A stretch of 64,000 nt of DNA from Pseudomonas sp. Q11 (lineage in GTDB: Bacteria > Pseudomonadota > Gammaproteobacteria > Pseudomonadales > Pseudomonadaceae). Positions within the stretch are counted from its first letter, which is position 1; every line of letters starts with the position of its first letter. The stretch is from assembly GCF_024494355.1 (NCBI RefSeq), contig NZ_JAKNQY010000003.1, forward strand, positions 255,666 to 319,665, in the 5' to 3' direction. Positions 29,009-35,391 of the stretch are shown in pieces. Under the pieces are notes generated by a model, which saw only the letters and a list, made by a program, of their open reading frames with translations, was not told the origin of the DNA and did no database searches. Position numbers and translations under genes: made by a program.

Positions 29009-30925
29009 ATGTTCCGAATGCTTACCCAGAGTCTGGGAAACGTAAGCGTCAATCGCAAACTCGGCTTCGGCTTCGGTCTGGTGCTATTTCTAACCTTGAT
29101 GATCGCTTTCACCGGCTGGAGCGGCCTGGGCAATGTCATCAGCCGTGGCGACAAGCTGGGCTACATTTCCAGCCTGAACGAGTTGAGCAAGGACCTGCGC
29201 CTGGCACGCCTGGACTACTACACCACGCGAGGTGAGAACGGTCCGCAGGAAGTCAACGATCTGCTTGCCAAACTCGAGTCCGGACTGACCGCTGCCCGCC
29301 AGATGATCGAGCAGCCGGCCGACGTGGCGCTGATCGACAAACAACTGGCCGCTGTGGCCGAGTACAAAAGCGCCTTCGCCGAGATGGCCAGCGCCACCGT
29401 CAGCCGCGAAGATGCCCGCAGCAAACTCGGCGCCAGTGCCGACAACGCCGTGGCCCGGGTCGACGAAGTCGAAAAAGCGATGCTACAAAGCGAGGACATC
29501 GCCCAGTTCAACAACGTGGTATCCCTGAGCAAGGCGATCCAGCAAGCGCGCTACCAGGTTCGCGGCTACACCTACAGCGGCAAGAGCGAAGCCCAGCAAC
29601 CAGCCCTTGACGCCATTACCGATGCCCTCAAACTTCTCGCACGCCTGCCGGCGCAGTTGCCTGAGGAACATTCCGCCAACCTGCAGCAGGCCAGCGATTC
29701 GATCAACGCCTACCGTGCCGCAGTCAGCCAGTTCCGCGACTCCCAGCTTGATACCGCCGCTGCGCTCAAGCGCATGACCGAGCAAGGCGAAGTATTGCTT
29801 GAGTCCAGCAAAAGCCTGACCGTGTCCCAGACCGCCGTGCGCGACCACGACGCCGCGAAGGCCAAGACTGTCCTGGTATCGGCTGCCGTGCTGGCCATGT
29901 TGTTCGGCGTGATCGCAGCATTGGTCATCACCCGGCAGATCGTCGGCCCGCTGGGCCAGACCCTCAAAGTCGCCGAGCGCGTTGCCGCGGGCGACCTGAC
30001 CCACAACCTCACCTCCGAGCGCCGCGACGAACTGGGCCAGTTGCAGCGCGCCATGCAGAGCATGACCGTAGGGCTGCGGCAATTGATCGGCGGCATCAGC
30101 GACGGCGTTACGCAAATCGCCAGCGCCGCCGAACAACTCTCGGCCGTGACCGAACAGACCAGCGCCGGGGTCAACAGTCAGAAAGTGGAAACCGACCAGG
30201 TCGCCACTGCCATGCACGAAATGACCGCCACGGTGCAGGAAGTGGCGCGCAATGCCGAGGAAGCTTCTGAAGCGGCCGTCGCGGCTGACCAGCAGGCACG
30301 CGAGGGTGAAAAAGTGGTCGGCGAAGCCATCGCCCAGATCGAACGCCTGGCCCTCGAAGTGGGTAACTCCACCACAGCGATGGGCGACCTCAAGCGCGAA
30401 AGCGACAAGATCGGCAGCGTGCTGGACGTGATCAAGTCCGTAGCCCAGCAAACCAACCTGCTGGCCCTCAACGCGGCCATCGAAGCGGCCCGTGCCGGCG
30501 AGGCCGGACGTGGCTTCGCGGTGGTGGCTGACGAGGTCCGCAGCCTGGCCCAGCGCACTCAGAAGTCCACTGAAGAAATCGAAGAACTGATCGTCGGCCT
30601 GCAGTCGGGCACCGAACAGGTCGCGACCATCATGGACAACAGCCGCACCCTGACCGACAACAGCGTCGAACTGACCCGCCGCGCCGGTGGATCCCTGGAA
30701 AACATCACCCGCACGGTCTCGGCCATCCAGTCGATGAACCAGCAGATCGCTGCGGCGGCTGAGCAGCAGAGTGCCGTGGCTGAGGAGATCAACCGCAGCG
30801 TGCTGAACGTACGCGATGTGTCGGAGCAAACTGCGTCGTCCAGTGAAGAGACCGCCGCCTCCAGTGCTGAGCTGGCGCGGTTGGGGGTTCATTTGCAGAC
30901 GTTGGTGGGGCGATTCAGGGTTTAA
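29009..30925 (+). CDS. Methyl-accepting chemotaxis protein with HBM-type sensor (McpK/McpS-like)
   Basis: A 638-residue transmembrane chemoreceptor. TM1 is at about residues 20-42 and TM2 at about 290-310. Between them is a roughly 245-residue all-helical region, the size and repeat pattern of the helical bimodular (HBM) domain that in pseudomonads senses TCA intermediates or alpha-ketoglutarate. HAMP and a signalling domain with the invariant hairpin tip ([20 protein letters not shown]) follow. Position after tatC-rsmE matches the P. aeruginosa McpK gene as I remember it; ligand identity is inference. Confidence 0.85.
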   Translation: MFRMLTQSLGNVSVNRKLGFGFGLVLFLTLMIAFTGWSGLGNVISRGDKLGYISSLNELSKDLRLARLDYYTTRGENGPQEVNDLLAKLESGLTAARQMIEQPADVALIDKQLAAVAEYKSAFAEMASATVSREDARSKLGASADNAVARVDEVEKAMLQSEDIAQFNNVVSLSKAIQQARYQVRGYTYSGKSEAQQPALDAITDALKLLARLPAQLPEEHSANLQQASDSINAYRAAVSQFRDSQLDTAAALKRMTEQGEVLLESSKSLTVSQTAVRDHDAAKAKTVLVSAAVLAMLFGVIAALVITRQIVGPLGQTLKVAERVAAGDLTHNLTSERRDELGQLQRAMQSMTVGLRQLIGGISDGVTQIASAAEQLSAVTEQTSAGVNSQKVETDQVATAMHEMTATVQEVARNAEEASEAAVAADQQAREGEKVVGEAIAQIERLALEVGNSTTAMGDLKRESDKIGSVLDVIKSVAQQTNLLALNAAIEAARAGEAGRGFAVVADEVRSLAQRTQKSTEEIEELIVGLQSGTEQVATIMDNSRTLTDNSVELTRRAGGSLENITRTVSAIQSMNQQIAAAAEQQSAVAEEINRSVLNVRDVSEQTASSSEETAASSAELARLGVHLQTLVGRFRV

Positions 30926-30934
30926 CTTGGGGTA

Positions 30935-31085
30935 TGACACACCCACATGGGTTACAAATCAGTTCACGCACATAGGTAACAGTTTTTAACTGGCATGGTC
31001 GATTTCGCGAGGATCTGACCATGCCTTGGAGAGAGCTGAAACCTATGGACCTTAAAGTGATGTTCATCGCTGATTACCTGTCCAA
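30935..31085 (+). mobile_element. Truncated left end of an IS481-like insertion sequence
   Basis: After a non-coding end (TGACACACCCACATGGGTTA at 30935), an ATG at 31021 opens MPWRELKPMDLKVMFIADYL, the usual N-terminus of IS481-family transposases (helix-turn-helix part). Similarity stops after about 20 codons and the frame then ends within REP-rich sequence. No right end or DDE domain is present, so it is a dead fragment. Confidence 0.65.
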
Positions 31086-31162
31086 AAAGCACAGCCCCAG
31101 ATCAACGTCCATCGCGAGGCGGCCTGATAGCCAACCTGGTTATTGATGGGGACCGCGTTCCT

Positions 31163-31723
31163 CCTGTGGGAGCGGGCTTGCTCGCGAAGGCGGAGTCACC
31201 GTCGATGAAGATGTTGGAGATGCCGGCCTCATCGCGAGCAGGCTCGCTCCCACATTAGTTTCGGCCGTTTATAGATCCGTGCACACCGCCAATCCTGTGG
31301 GAGCAAAGCTTGCTCGCGATGACGATATCACCGTCGATGAAGATGTTGCATGTACTGACCCCTTCGCGAGCAGGCTCACTCCCACATTAGTCTCGGTCGT
31401 TTATAAGATCCGTGCCCACCGCCAATCCTGTGGGAGCAAAGCTTGCTCGCGATGACGATATCACCGTCGATGAAGATGTTGCATGTACTGACCCCTTCGC
31501 GAGCAGGCTCGCTCCCACATTAGTCTCGGTCGTTTATAAGATCAGTGCCCACCGCCAGTCCTGTGGGAGCAAAGCTTGCTCGCGATGGCGGTGGGCCAGC
31601 TCACATCAATGCTAAATGTGCCGCCGCCTTCGCGAGCAAGCCCGCCCCCACAATTGGATTGGGGTACGATCGTGAGAGCCAGGCCGGCTGTCAGGCCGCC
31701 TCGCGAGCAAGCTTTGCTCCCAC
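31163..31723. repeat. Tandem array of a 133-bp unit built on family A REP pairs
   Basis: GTGGGAGCAAAGCTTGCTCG recurs with starts exactly 133 bases apart (31294, 31427, 31560), each followed by GTCGATGAAGATGTTGCATG and the inverted REP arm. The central two units are almost identical; the first (from 31163) and last (to about 31720) are diverged. Open frames crossing it are spurious. Confidence 0.85.
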
Positions 31724-31724
31724 A

Positions 31725-32010
31725 GATCAGACGGGTGTACGGGCCGGAGAACCAGGTCGGCTATCAGGCCTCGCGGTGGACGTTGATCTGGGGCGCCCCG
31801 TTAACCACGCTGGCCGAACGCAGGCATTGCGCGGCGGGCCCACGGAGCAATGCCGGAGTGAGGGCACACCGAGCCTGAGCGAGGTGCCGAGTGGTGGGGC
31901 ATAAAGCGTTTTGCTTACTTGTGCCTGGGCCGGCATTCCGGCTTCTCAAAAGTGAGCCGCTGTAAGAGCGGAACCGTCAGCAGCCGTTACCTAAATAACG
32001 GATATACATA
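31725..32010. repeat. Long structured dispersed intergenic repeat
   Basis: A block containing several nested inverted repeats: GCATTGC ... GCAATGC (about 31827-31853), GCACACCGAGC ... GCGAGGTGC, GCCGGCATTCCGGC, CCGC-TGTAAGA-GCGG and CCGTTA-CCTAAA-TAACGG (31984-32001). I recognise the run ending in AACGGATATAC as a common P. fluorescens intergenic element; it has no plausible coding frame. Confidence 0.6.
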
Positions 32011-32043
32011 CAAAAATACCTGCGCCCCACAATCCGTCATCCC

Positions 32044-32150
32044 AAGGCTACGCAGCCTTGCGCCATTGCCTACAACTACGCGAGAATCCGCCGGCTTGTG
32101 CGCCTTGGGCCTGGGTTCTAATGTTTGCAGGTCGCTGTCAGTTCAGCGAT
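32044..32150 (+). other. Presumed promoter and 5' portion of the DUF6124 leader
   Basis: AAGGCT-ACGC-AGCCTT hairpin at about 32044-32059, then TTGTGC ... TCTAAT (about 32095-32122), a weak sigma-70-like pair that could start the structured leader that follows. No coding potential is seen. Confidence 0.35.
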
Positions 32151-32327
32151 CGGGTTTAGCAGCTCGGCACAATATCAAGGCACGCAGGCCCGCGTTATGG
32201 CGGCTGTGCGTGGGGCACTTCGGTGCGCCGGGTTCCTTGATTCCTGGTCTGCTAACCCGCGTACTGCCGCCACCCTTTTCGTTTAGCAGCGATGTCTGGC
32301 GGCTCCATCAATCAAGGAGCGTCAACC
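32151..32327 (+). ncRNA. Structured leader RNA with duplicated pairing modules ahead of the DUF6124-type gene
   Basis: A multibranched fold is evident. P1: CGGGTTTAGCAG (32151-32162) with CTGCTAACCCG (32249-32259). P2: ATCAAGG (32174-32180) with CCTTGAT (32235-32241). P3: CACGCA (32181-32186) with TGCGTG (32207-32212). P4: GGGCAC-TTCG-GTGCGCC. Three segments have second partners near the start codon: CTGCTAAC with GTTTAGCAG (32281-32289), GCCGCCA (32266-32272) with TGGCGGC (32297-32303, also 32198-32204), and TCCTTGATT (32234-32242) with AATCAAGGA (32310-32318), which covers the Shine-Dalgarno. The layout recalls phage C4 antisense RNAs; that link is inference. Confidence 0.7.
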
Positions 32328-32669
32328 ATGTACAAGGTCACACCCAACCCACCAGAACCAGAAACCGACCCCAGGAAACTCCAGGAAGCCACTGATCGCA
32401 CGCTCGATTACTACCTGAACCCCAAACAGGCCAAATCCGAGAATAAACCGTCGCCAGACCAGCTCTTCACCGTCGTCGACGGCATCGACACCGAAAGCCT
32501 GCTGGCCAACCTCAGCGAAAACCTGGCCTCAGCCGACGCCATGATCAGCGACCTTGCATTCGACCTGAAAGGCTCTCGACGCCATGTCGCCTTCGGCATT
32601 CAGCAACTGATCGAGCTGAGCAGGTTATTGGCAAACCGGATGTTGGATCGCATCAACCCGCAGCACTGA
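32328..32669 (+). CDS. DUF6124 (formerly DUF3077) family small protein
   Basis: A 113-residue protein starting MYKVTPNPPEPETDPRKLQE, a signature I associate with a Pseudomonas-restricted family of unknown function. The first half is polar and probably disordered; the second half (about 50-110) is helical, with SENLASADAMISDLAFDL and a helix ending SRLLANRML. No signal or membrane segment. AAGGAG lies nine bases before the ATG and is itself complementary to an upstream leader segment, so translation is probably controlled. A terminator follows at 32722. Multiple paralogues per genome are usual for such families. Confidence 0.7.
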   Translation: MYKVTPNPPEPETDPRKLQEATDRTLDYYLNPKQAKSENKPSPDQLFTVVDGIDTESLLANLSENLASADAMISDLAFDLKGSRRHVAFGIQQLIELSRLLANRMLDRINPQH

Positions 32670-32721
32670 CCAACATCGCCACAACATTCAGGACCACAGA
32701 TAAAAACCTACCCAACAAATA

Positions 32722-32754
32722 GCCCCGCGTTCTTTCAGAAGCGGGGCGATTTTG
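32722..32754 (+). terminator. Terminator of the DUF6124 gene; left copy of a 37-base direct repeat
   Basis: GCCCCGC (32722-32728) pairs with GCGGGGC (32741-32747), followed by GATTTTG. The 37 bases 32711-32747 match 35345-35381 at 34 positions, in the same orientation, on the other side of the PheS-like/peptide/M29 module. Confidence 0.75.
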
Positions 32755-32794
32755 ATTTATCTGGGAAACGGAACCAGCACAAGTGGCGAGTGCA

Positions 32795-33943
32795 TTAACG
32801 CACCGTCAAGTCCATTCGGTAGCCTGCTCCCGGGGCACCTTCGTGTAACGCCGACTGAATCTTTTCATACAAAGCATTGGCCTCCACAGTCGTTATTGAC
32901 CGAGAACAATCACGCAGTACGACCCGCAGTAGAACATTCTCCTGATCGGACAGAAGACCGAGTCGCTCAATAGCTTGGGGCGGCAATTCAGACGAAACCC
33001 AACGTCCTTTGATCTGCATTTCCTCGATCCAGCCAGAACAGTCCCCGGCCGCCTGCAGCATCCTCTCAGTCAGCACCTCCTCACTCAATCCAGGAGACAC
33101 CGCCACCGAAATATCTCGAGAAATCGAAGGCAAACGCGAAACAGCGTTCCATGGCCGCAGGTCTTGCATTTGGGCCTGCACCCGTTCGTTAGCGTCACGC
33201 AACAAACGGATATCTGGAATGCCTTTGCGTAGCATCGTCAGCCGATCCAGGCCCATTCCCAACGCCAGTCCACCATGGCGCCGAGGATCAATGTTTAAAC
33301 GCCGCAGCAGCGAAGTGGCGATGAGGCCACATTCGAGTACTTCAACATTGGCGCCGTCGTTCAGTACATTCACTTCGATTCCGCCCTCGGTGTAGTGATG
33401 CGGGCTGTCGCTGTAGACCCAAGGCTTATCGGGTACCGCGGCGCCGAGAATATCGCCGACCAGACGCAACAGATGCTCGCGACCTGAAAGCTCTGGATCG
33501 CCCAGAACCCAAATATCCATTTGATGCGGTTCGGCACAATGCCATCTATCCCGACTGTCGCGGCGAAATGTGATGCCCGGAGCGGCGAGCAGGATCATCT
33601 CCCCCGTCTTGCGCTCTTGAGCAGCCCGTTGAAGGGCGGCGGGAATCTGGCTGGTGGTTTGCGTGCGCAATAGCGAATCTTCGCTCACCCAGCGTGTGTG
33701 TTCACTGCCCAAGGTGATCTCTGCCGGGTCGTAGCCTAGCAGCCCATAGTTTTCTTCAGCAGACACGATACGCGGGCCTGTCTGAATACGTGCCCGAGGC
33801 CAGCCGCTACGGATCAATCCCTCGACAATCTCATTAACCATCAGCCGAACCGCGTGGACGGCCGTATGTGTTTCCGTCAGGTCTGTGACGGACAGCGCCT
33901 GCTGGAGAGCTGCATCAGACAAATATTTTTTTGTACCTGCCAT
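32795..33943 (-). CDS. Stand-alone PheS-like class II ligase fused to an FDX-ACB domain
   Basis: A 382-residue protein related to the phenylalanyl-tRNA synthetase alpha chain but clearly not the housekeeping enzyme: it lacks the N-terminal tRNA-binding coiled coil. The class II core is intact: LLRTQTTSQI, motif 2 region (ITFRRD ... EPHQMD, about 125-143), VEVLECGL, and motif 3 GMGLDRLTMLRKGIPDIR (G229-R234 onward). Residues about 290-382 form an FDX-ACB domain like that ending PheT. I recall such proteins being catalogued as PheS-related 'mystery ligases'; substrate unknown. AAGGGG precedes the ATG. It is divergent from the 33-residue peptide gene, so aminoacyl transfer to a peptide is the working inference. 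Confidence 0.8.
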   Translation of the reverse strand: MAGTKKYLSDAALQQALSVTDLTETHTAVHAVRLMVNEIVEGLIRSGWPRARIQTGPRIVSAEENYGLLGYDPAEITLGSEHTRWVSEDSLLRTQTTSQIPAALQRAAQERKTGEMILLAAPGITFRRDSRDRWHCAEPHQMDIWVLGDPELSGREHLLRLVGDILGAAVPDKPWVYSDSPHHYTEGGIEVNVLNDGANVEVLECGLIATSLLRRLNIDPRRHGGLALGMGLDRLTMLRKGIPDIRLLRDANERVQAQMQDLRPWNAVSRLPSISRDISVAVSPGLSEEVLTERMLQAAGDCSGWIEEMQIKGRWVSSELPPQAIERLGLLSDQENVLLRVVLRDCSRSITTVEANALYEKIQSALHEGAPGAGYRMDLTVR

Positions 33944-34214
33944 TTCCGATCCCCTTAGTTTAAAACCTCAAACGAACAGCAATAAAACCTATCAACACTA
34001 GACCACCCAAACAATGTCAGAGAGTCATTTACTCAAATTTCAGAAAACCGCTACAGACACTTCCCACACAAATAATCTCCTCGCAGCCAAGAAACAAAAA
34101 ACAGCACAATCCATTCTAAAAACCTCTAAAAAAACCATTCCAAATCTTAGAAACACTTGAGTTAATACAACCCCCTGTTCAACAAAGGGGTTCCCAACAA
34201 AAAGGAGGATTAAT
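33944..34214. promoter_or_regulatory. AT-rich divergent intergenic region of the ligase/peptide module
   Basis: 271 bases, visibly more AT-rich than the flanking core genes. It should hold both promoters; TTGAGTTAATACAA at 34158 is a weak candidate on the plus strand. An AACCCC ... GGGGTT hairpin (34169-34192) lies just before the AAAGGAGG ribosome binding site of the peptide gene. No convincing coding frame on either strand. Confidence 0.45.
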
Positions 34215-34316
34215 ATGGAACAGCAAATAGACACATCAGAGAAACTGAGTCGCCTGACCTCGGGTCCGGAAAACTTTGGATGGGCTCCATTGGCGTGGGC
34301 CTACACGGAGGACTAA
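34215..34316 (+). CDS. 33-residue putative precursor peptide
   Basis: An ATG with an excellent ribosome binding site (AAAGGAGG, six bases upstream) opens a 33-codon gene. The N-terminal half is polar (MEQQIDTSEKLSRLTSG), leader-like; the C-terminal half is aromatic and nearly uncharged (FGWAPLAWAYTED), with two Trp, one Tyr and a final Asp. No signal peptide or cysteine. A hairpin follows, then the M29-like gene. Leader/core layout, tiny size, strong translation signal and neighbours with ligase and peptidase folds make a ribosomally made, modified peptide the best guess. No homologue is recognised. Confidence 0.6.
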   Translation: MEQQIDTSEKLSRLTSGPENFGWAPLAWAYTED

Positions 34317-34329
34317 CTTCCGCTAACCA

Positions 34330-34356
34330 GCGGGCGGCATTGTATATGCCGTCCGC
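34330..34356 (+). promoter_or_regulatory. Intercistronic hairpin after the peptide gene
   Basis: GCGGGCGGCAT - TGTAT - ATGCCGTCCGC: 11 pairs including one G-U. There is no T-run, so it is better read as a processing or attenuation hairpin that would favour peptide over enzyme expression. Confidence 0.65.
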
Positions 34357-34373
34357 CCATTCAGGAGCAATCC

Positions 34374-35297
34374 ATGTCATCCATGACCAGTATCCACACA
34401 CTTTTTGGAGAGGAAGAATTCTGGGTCATTGCAGACTCACAAGAATTCCTTGATGAATGCAGTCATCAAGGATTAAACACAGCGCACATTCACGAAATCA
34501 GTACTCCCCCTCGAAATAGCATAATTTTCTCGTTCAGCAACAACGCGGCCAAGCTCACGCTGGAGATTGCCAAGGCCACCCCATTCAAAAAGAGCGTTTT
34601 CTGCGCAGCACAGGTCTTCGATCCGTCTTTCAGTAGCGCGAACTACAGTTTGCACTTACTGCTTAACAGCGACTTCAGAAGAGCATTAGAAAGACAGCGT
34701 TTCTTTTTAAACATGCTTAATTCCCATGACTCATTCCTCCTATCAGGCGAAGGCACTTTCGGAAAAGTCACACTCAACCGCCAAGCAGAACCCTACGCTT
34801 TGATAGAGGAGGACATTTCAGGGAATTTCATACACTCAGCAGCCGAATTCTTCGAAGTGCACTATGCCCACATGAATATCCACGAACGCTGCCCGTTCTG
34901 TTTGAGCGGAAAACTTAAAATTTCCGGAATCTTAACTGTATTAAGAAAAGCCAACCCACAACTGCCTAAAAACATTCGGGTCAGGCTTGAGCTGTTATCA
35001 GATTCGATAGCCAAGGCGGGAGGATGGCTAACAGTCGTGGAAAACAAGGTGACGTCTTTACAAGCCGACAACGAGGAACATATCGAAACTTTGAAATTAG
35101 CTGCTGGAGTTCGAGGACTTGGACTGACCGAATTCGCCATCGGCGTCAACGAAGAAATAGCAGCCTTCATAGATTACAAGGTGAACTCCCAAATGAATGA
35201 GGGAATCAACGGTGTCCATTTAGCTATCGGGGATGGCTCCAGCGGCTTTCACATTGACTTCCTCAGTCCAGACGCCAAAGTCACTCCAGTTGTTTAA
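34374..35297 (+). CDS. M29-aminopeptidase-like metalloenzyme, divergent N-terminus
   Basis: A 307-residue protein with AGGAG seven bases before the ATG. The C-terminal third resembles family M29 (aminopeptidase T/S): Glu253 (LTEFAIGVN), His282 (GVHLAIGDG) and His293-x-Asp295 (FHIDF) match known M29 metal ligands, and the 29-residue Glu-His spacing agrees. The N-terminal 170 residues are unfamiliar and shorter than in true M29 enzymes; a Cys173-x2-Cys176 pair (RCPFC) is an added feature. The base composition is AT-rich and codons such as TTA are frequent, unlike neighbours, suggesting transfer. Role as processing peptidase for the 33-residue peptide is inference. Confidence 0.6.
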   Translation: MSSMTSIHTLFGEEEFWVIADSQEFLDECSHQGLNTAHIHEISTPPRNSIIFSFSNNAAKLTLEIAKATPFKKSVFCAAQVFDPSFSSANYSLHLLLNSDFRRALERQRFFLNMLNSHDSFLLSGEGTFGKVTLNRQAEPYALIEEDISGNFIHSAAEFFEVHYAHMNIHERCPFCLSGKLKISGILTVLRKANPQLPKNIRVRLELLSDSIAKAGGWLTVVENKVTSLQADNEEHIETLKLAAGVRGLGLTEFAIGVNEEIAAFIDYKVNSQMNEGINGVHLAIGDGSSGFHIDFLSPDAKVTPVV

Positions 35298-35350
35298 TAA
35301 CGCTAGTCGCTCGACATCCGGAAGTCCCAGGTACAGATCCTTAGCCCAAC

Positions 35351-35386
35351 AAAAAGCCCCGCTTCCTTTCAGAAGCGGGGCTTTTT
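35351..35386. terminator. Perfect bidirectional terminator; right copy of the 37-base direct repeat
   Basis: AAAAAGCCCCGCTTC - CTTTCA - GAAGCGGGGCTTTTT, a 15-bp perfect stem with A- and T-runs, serving the M29-like gene and convergent opgH. Matches 32711-32747 at 34 of 37 positions. Confidence 0.93.
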
Positions 35387-35391
35387 GCGTA

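Noticed and set aside
31163..31723. CRISPR array
   Set aside because: Repeats are spaced 133 bases apart with conserved, not unique, intervening sequence and consist of known REP arms; no cas genes are present.
31412..31949. Several 60-120 codon open frames in the repeat region
   Set aside because: They translate REP arms and other repeats (recurring GAKLARD-type words), with no ribosome binding sites.
32795..33943. Housekeeping phenylalanyl-tRNA synthetase alpha subunit
   Set aside because: It lacks the N-terminal tRNA-binding coiled coil, has no pheT neighbour and carries the FDX-ACB domain on the same chain.
34040..34234. 64-codon hydrophobic minus-strand frame upstream of the peptide gene
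   Set aside because: No ribosome binding site; it overlaps the peptide gene's start and is rich in Phe/Val/Leu only because the other strand is A-rich.
34330..34356. Rho-independent terminator after the peptide gene
   Set aside because: The hairpin is strong, but no T-run follows and a ribosome binding site for the next gene comes within ten bases; attenuation or processing fits better.
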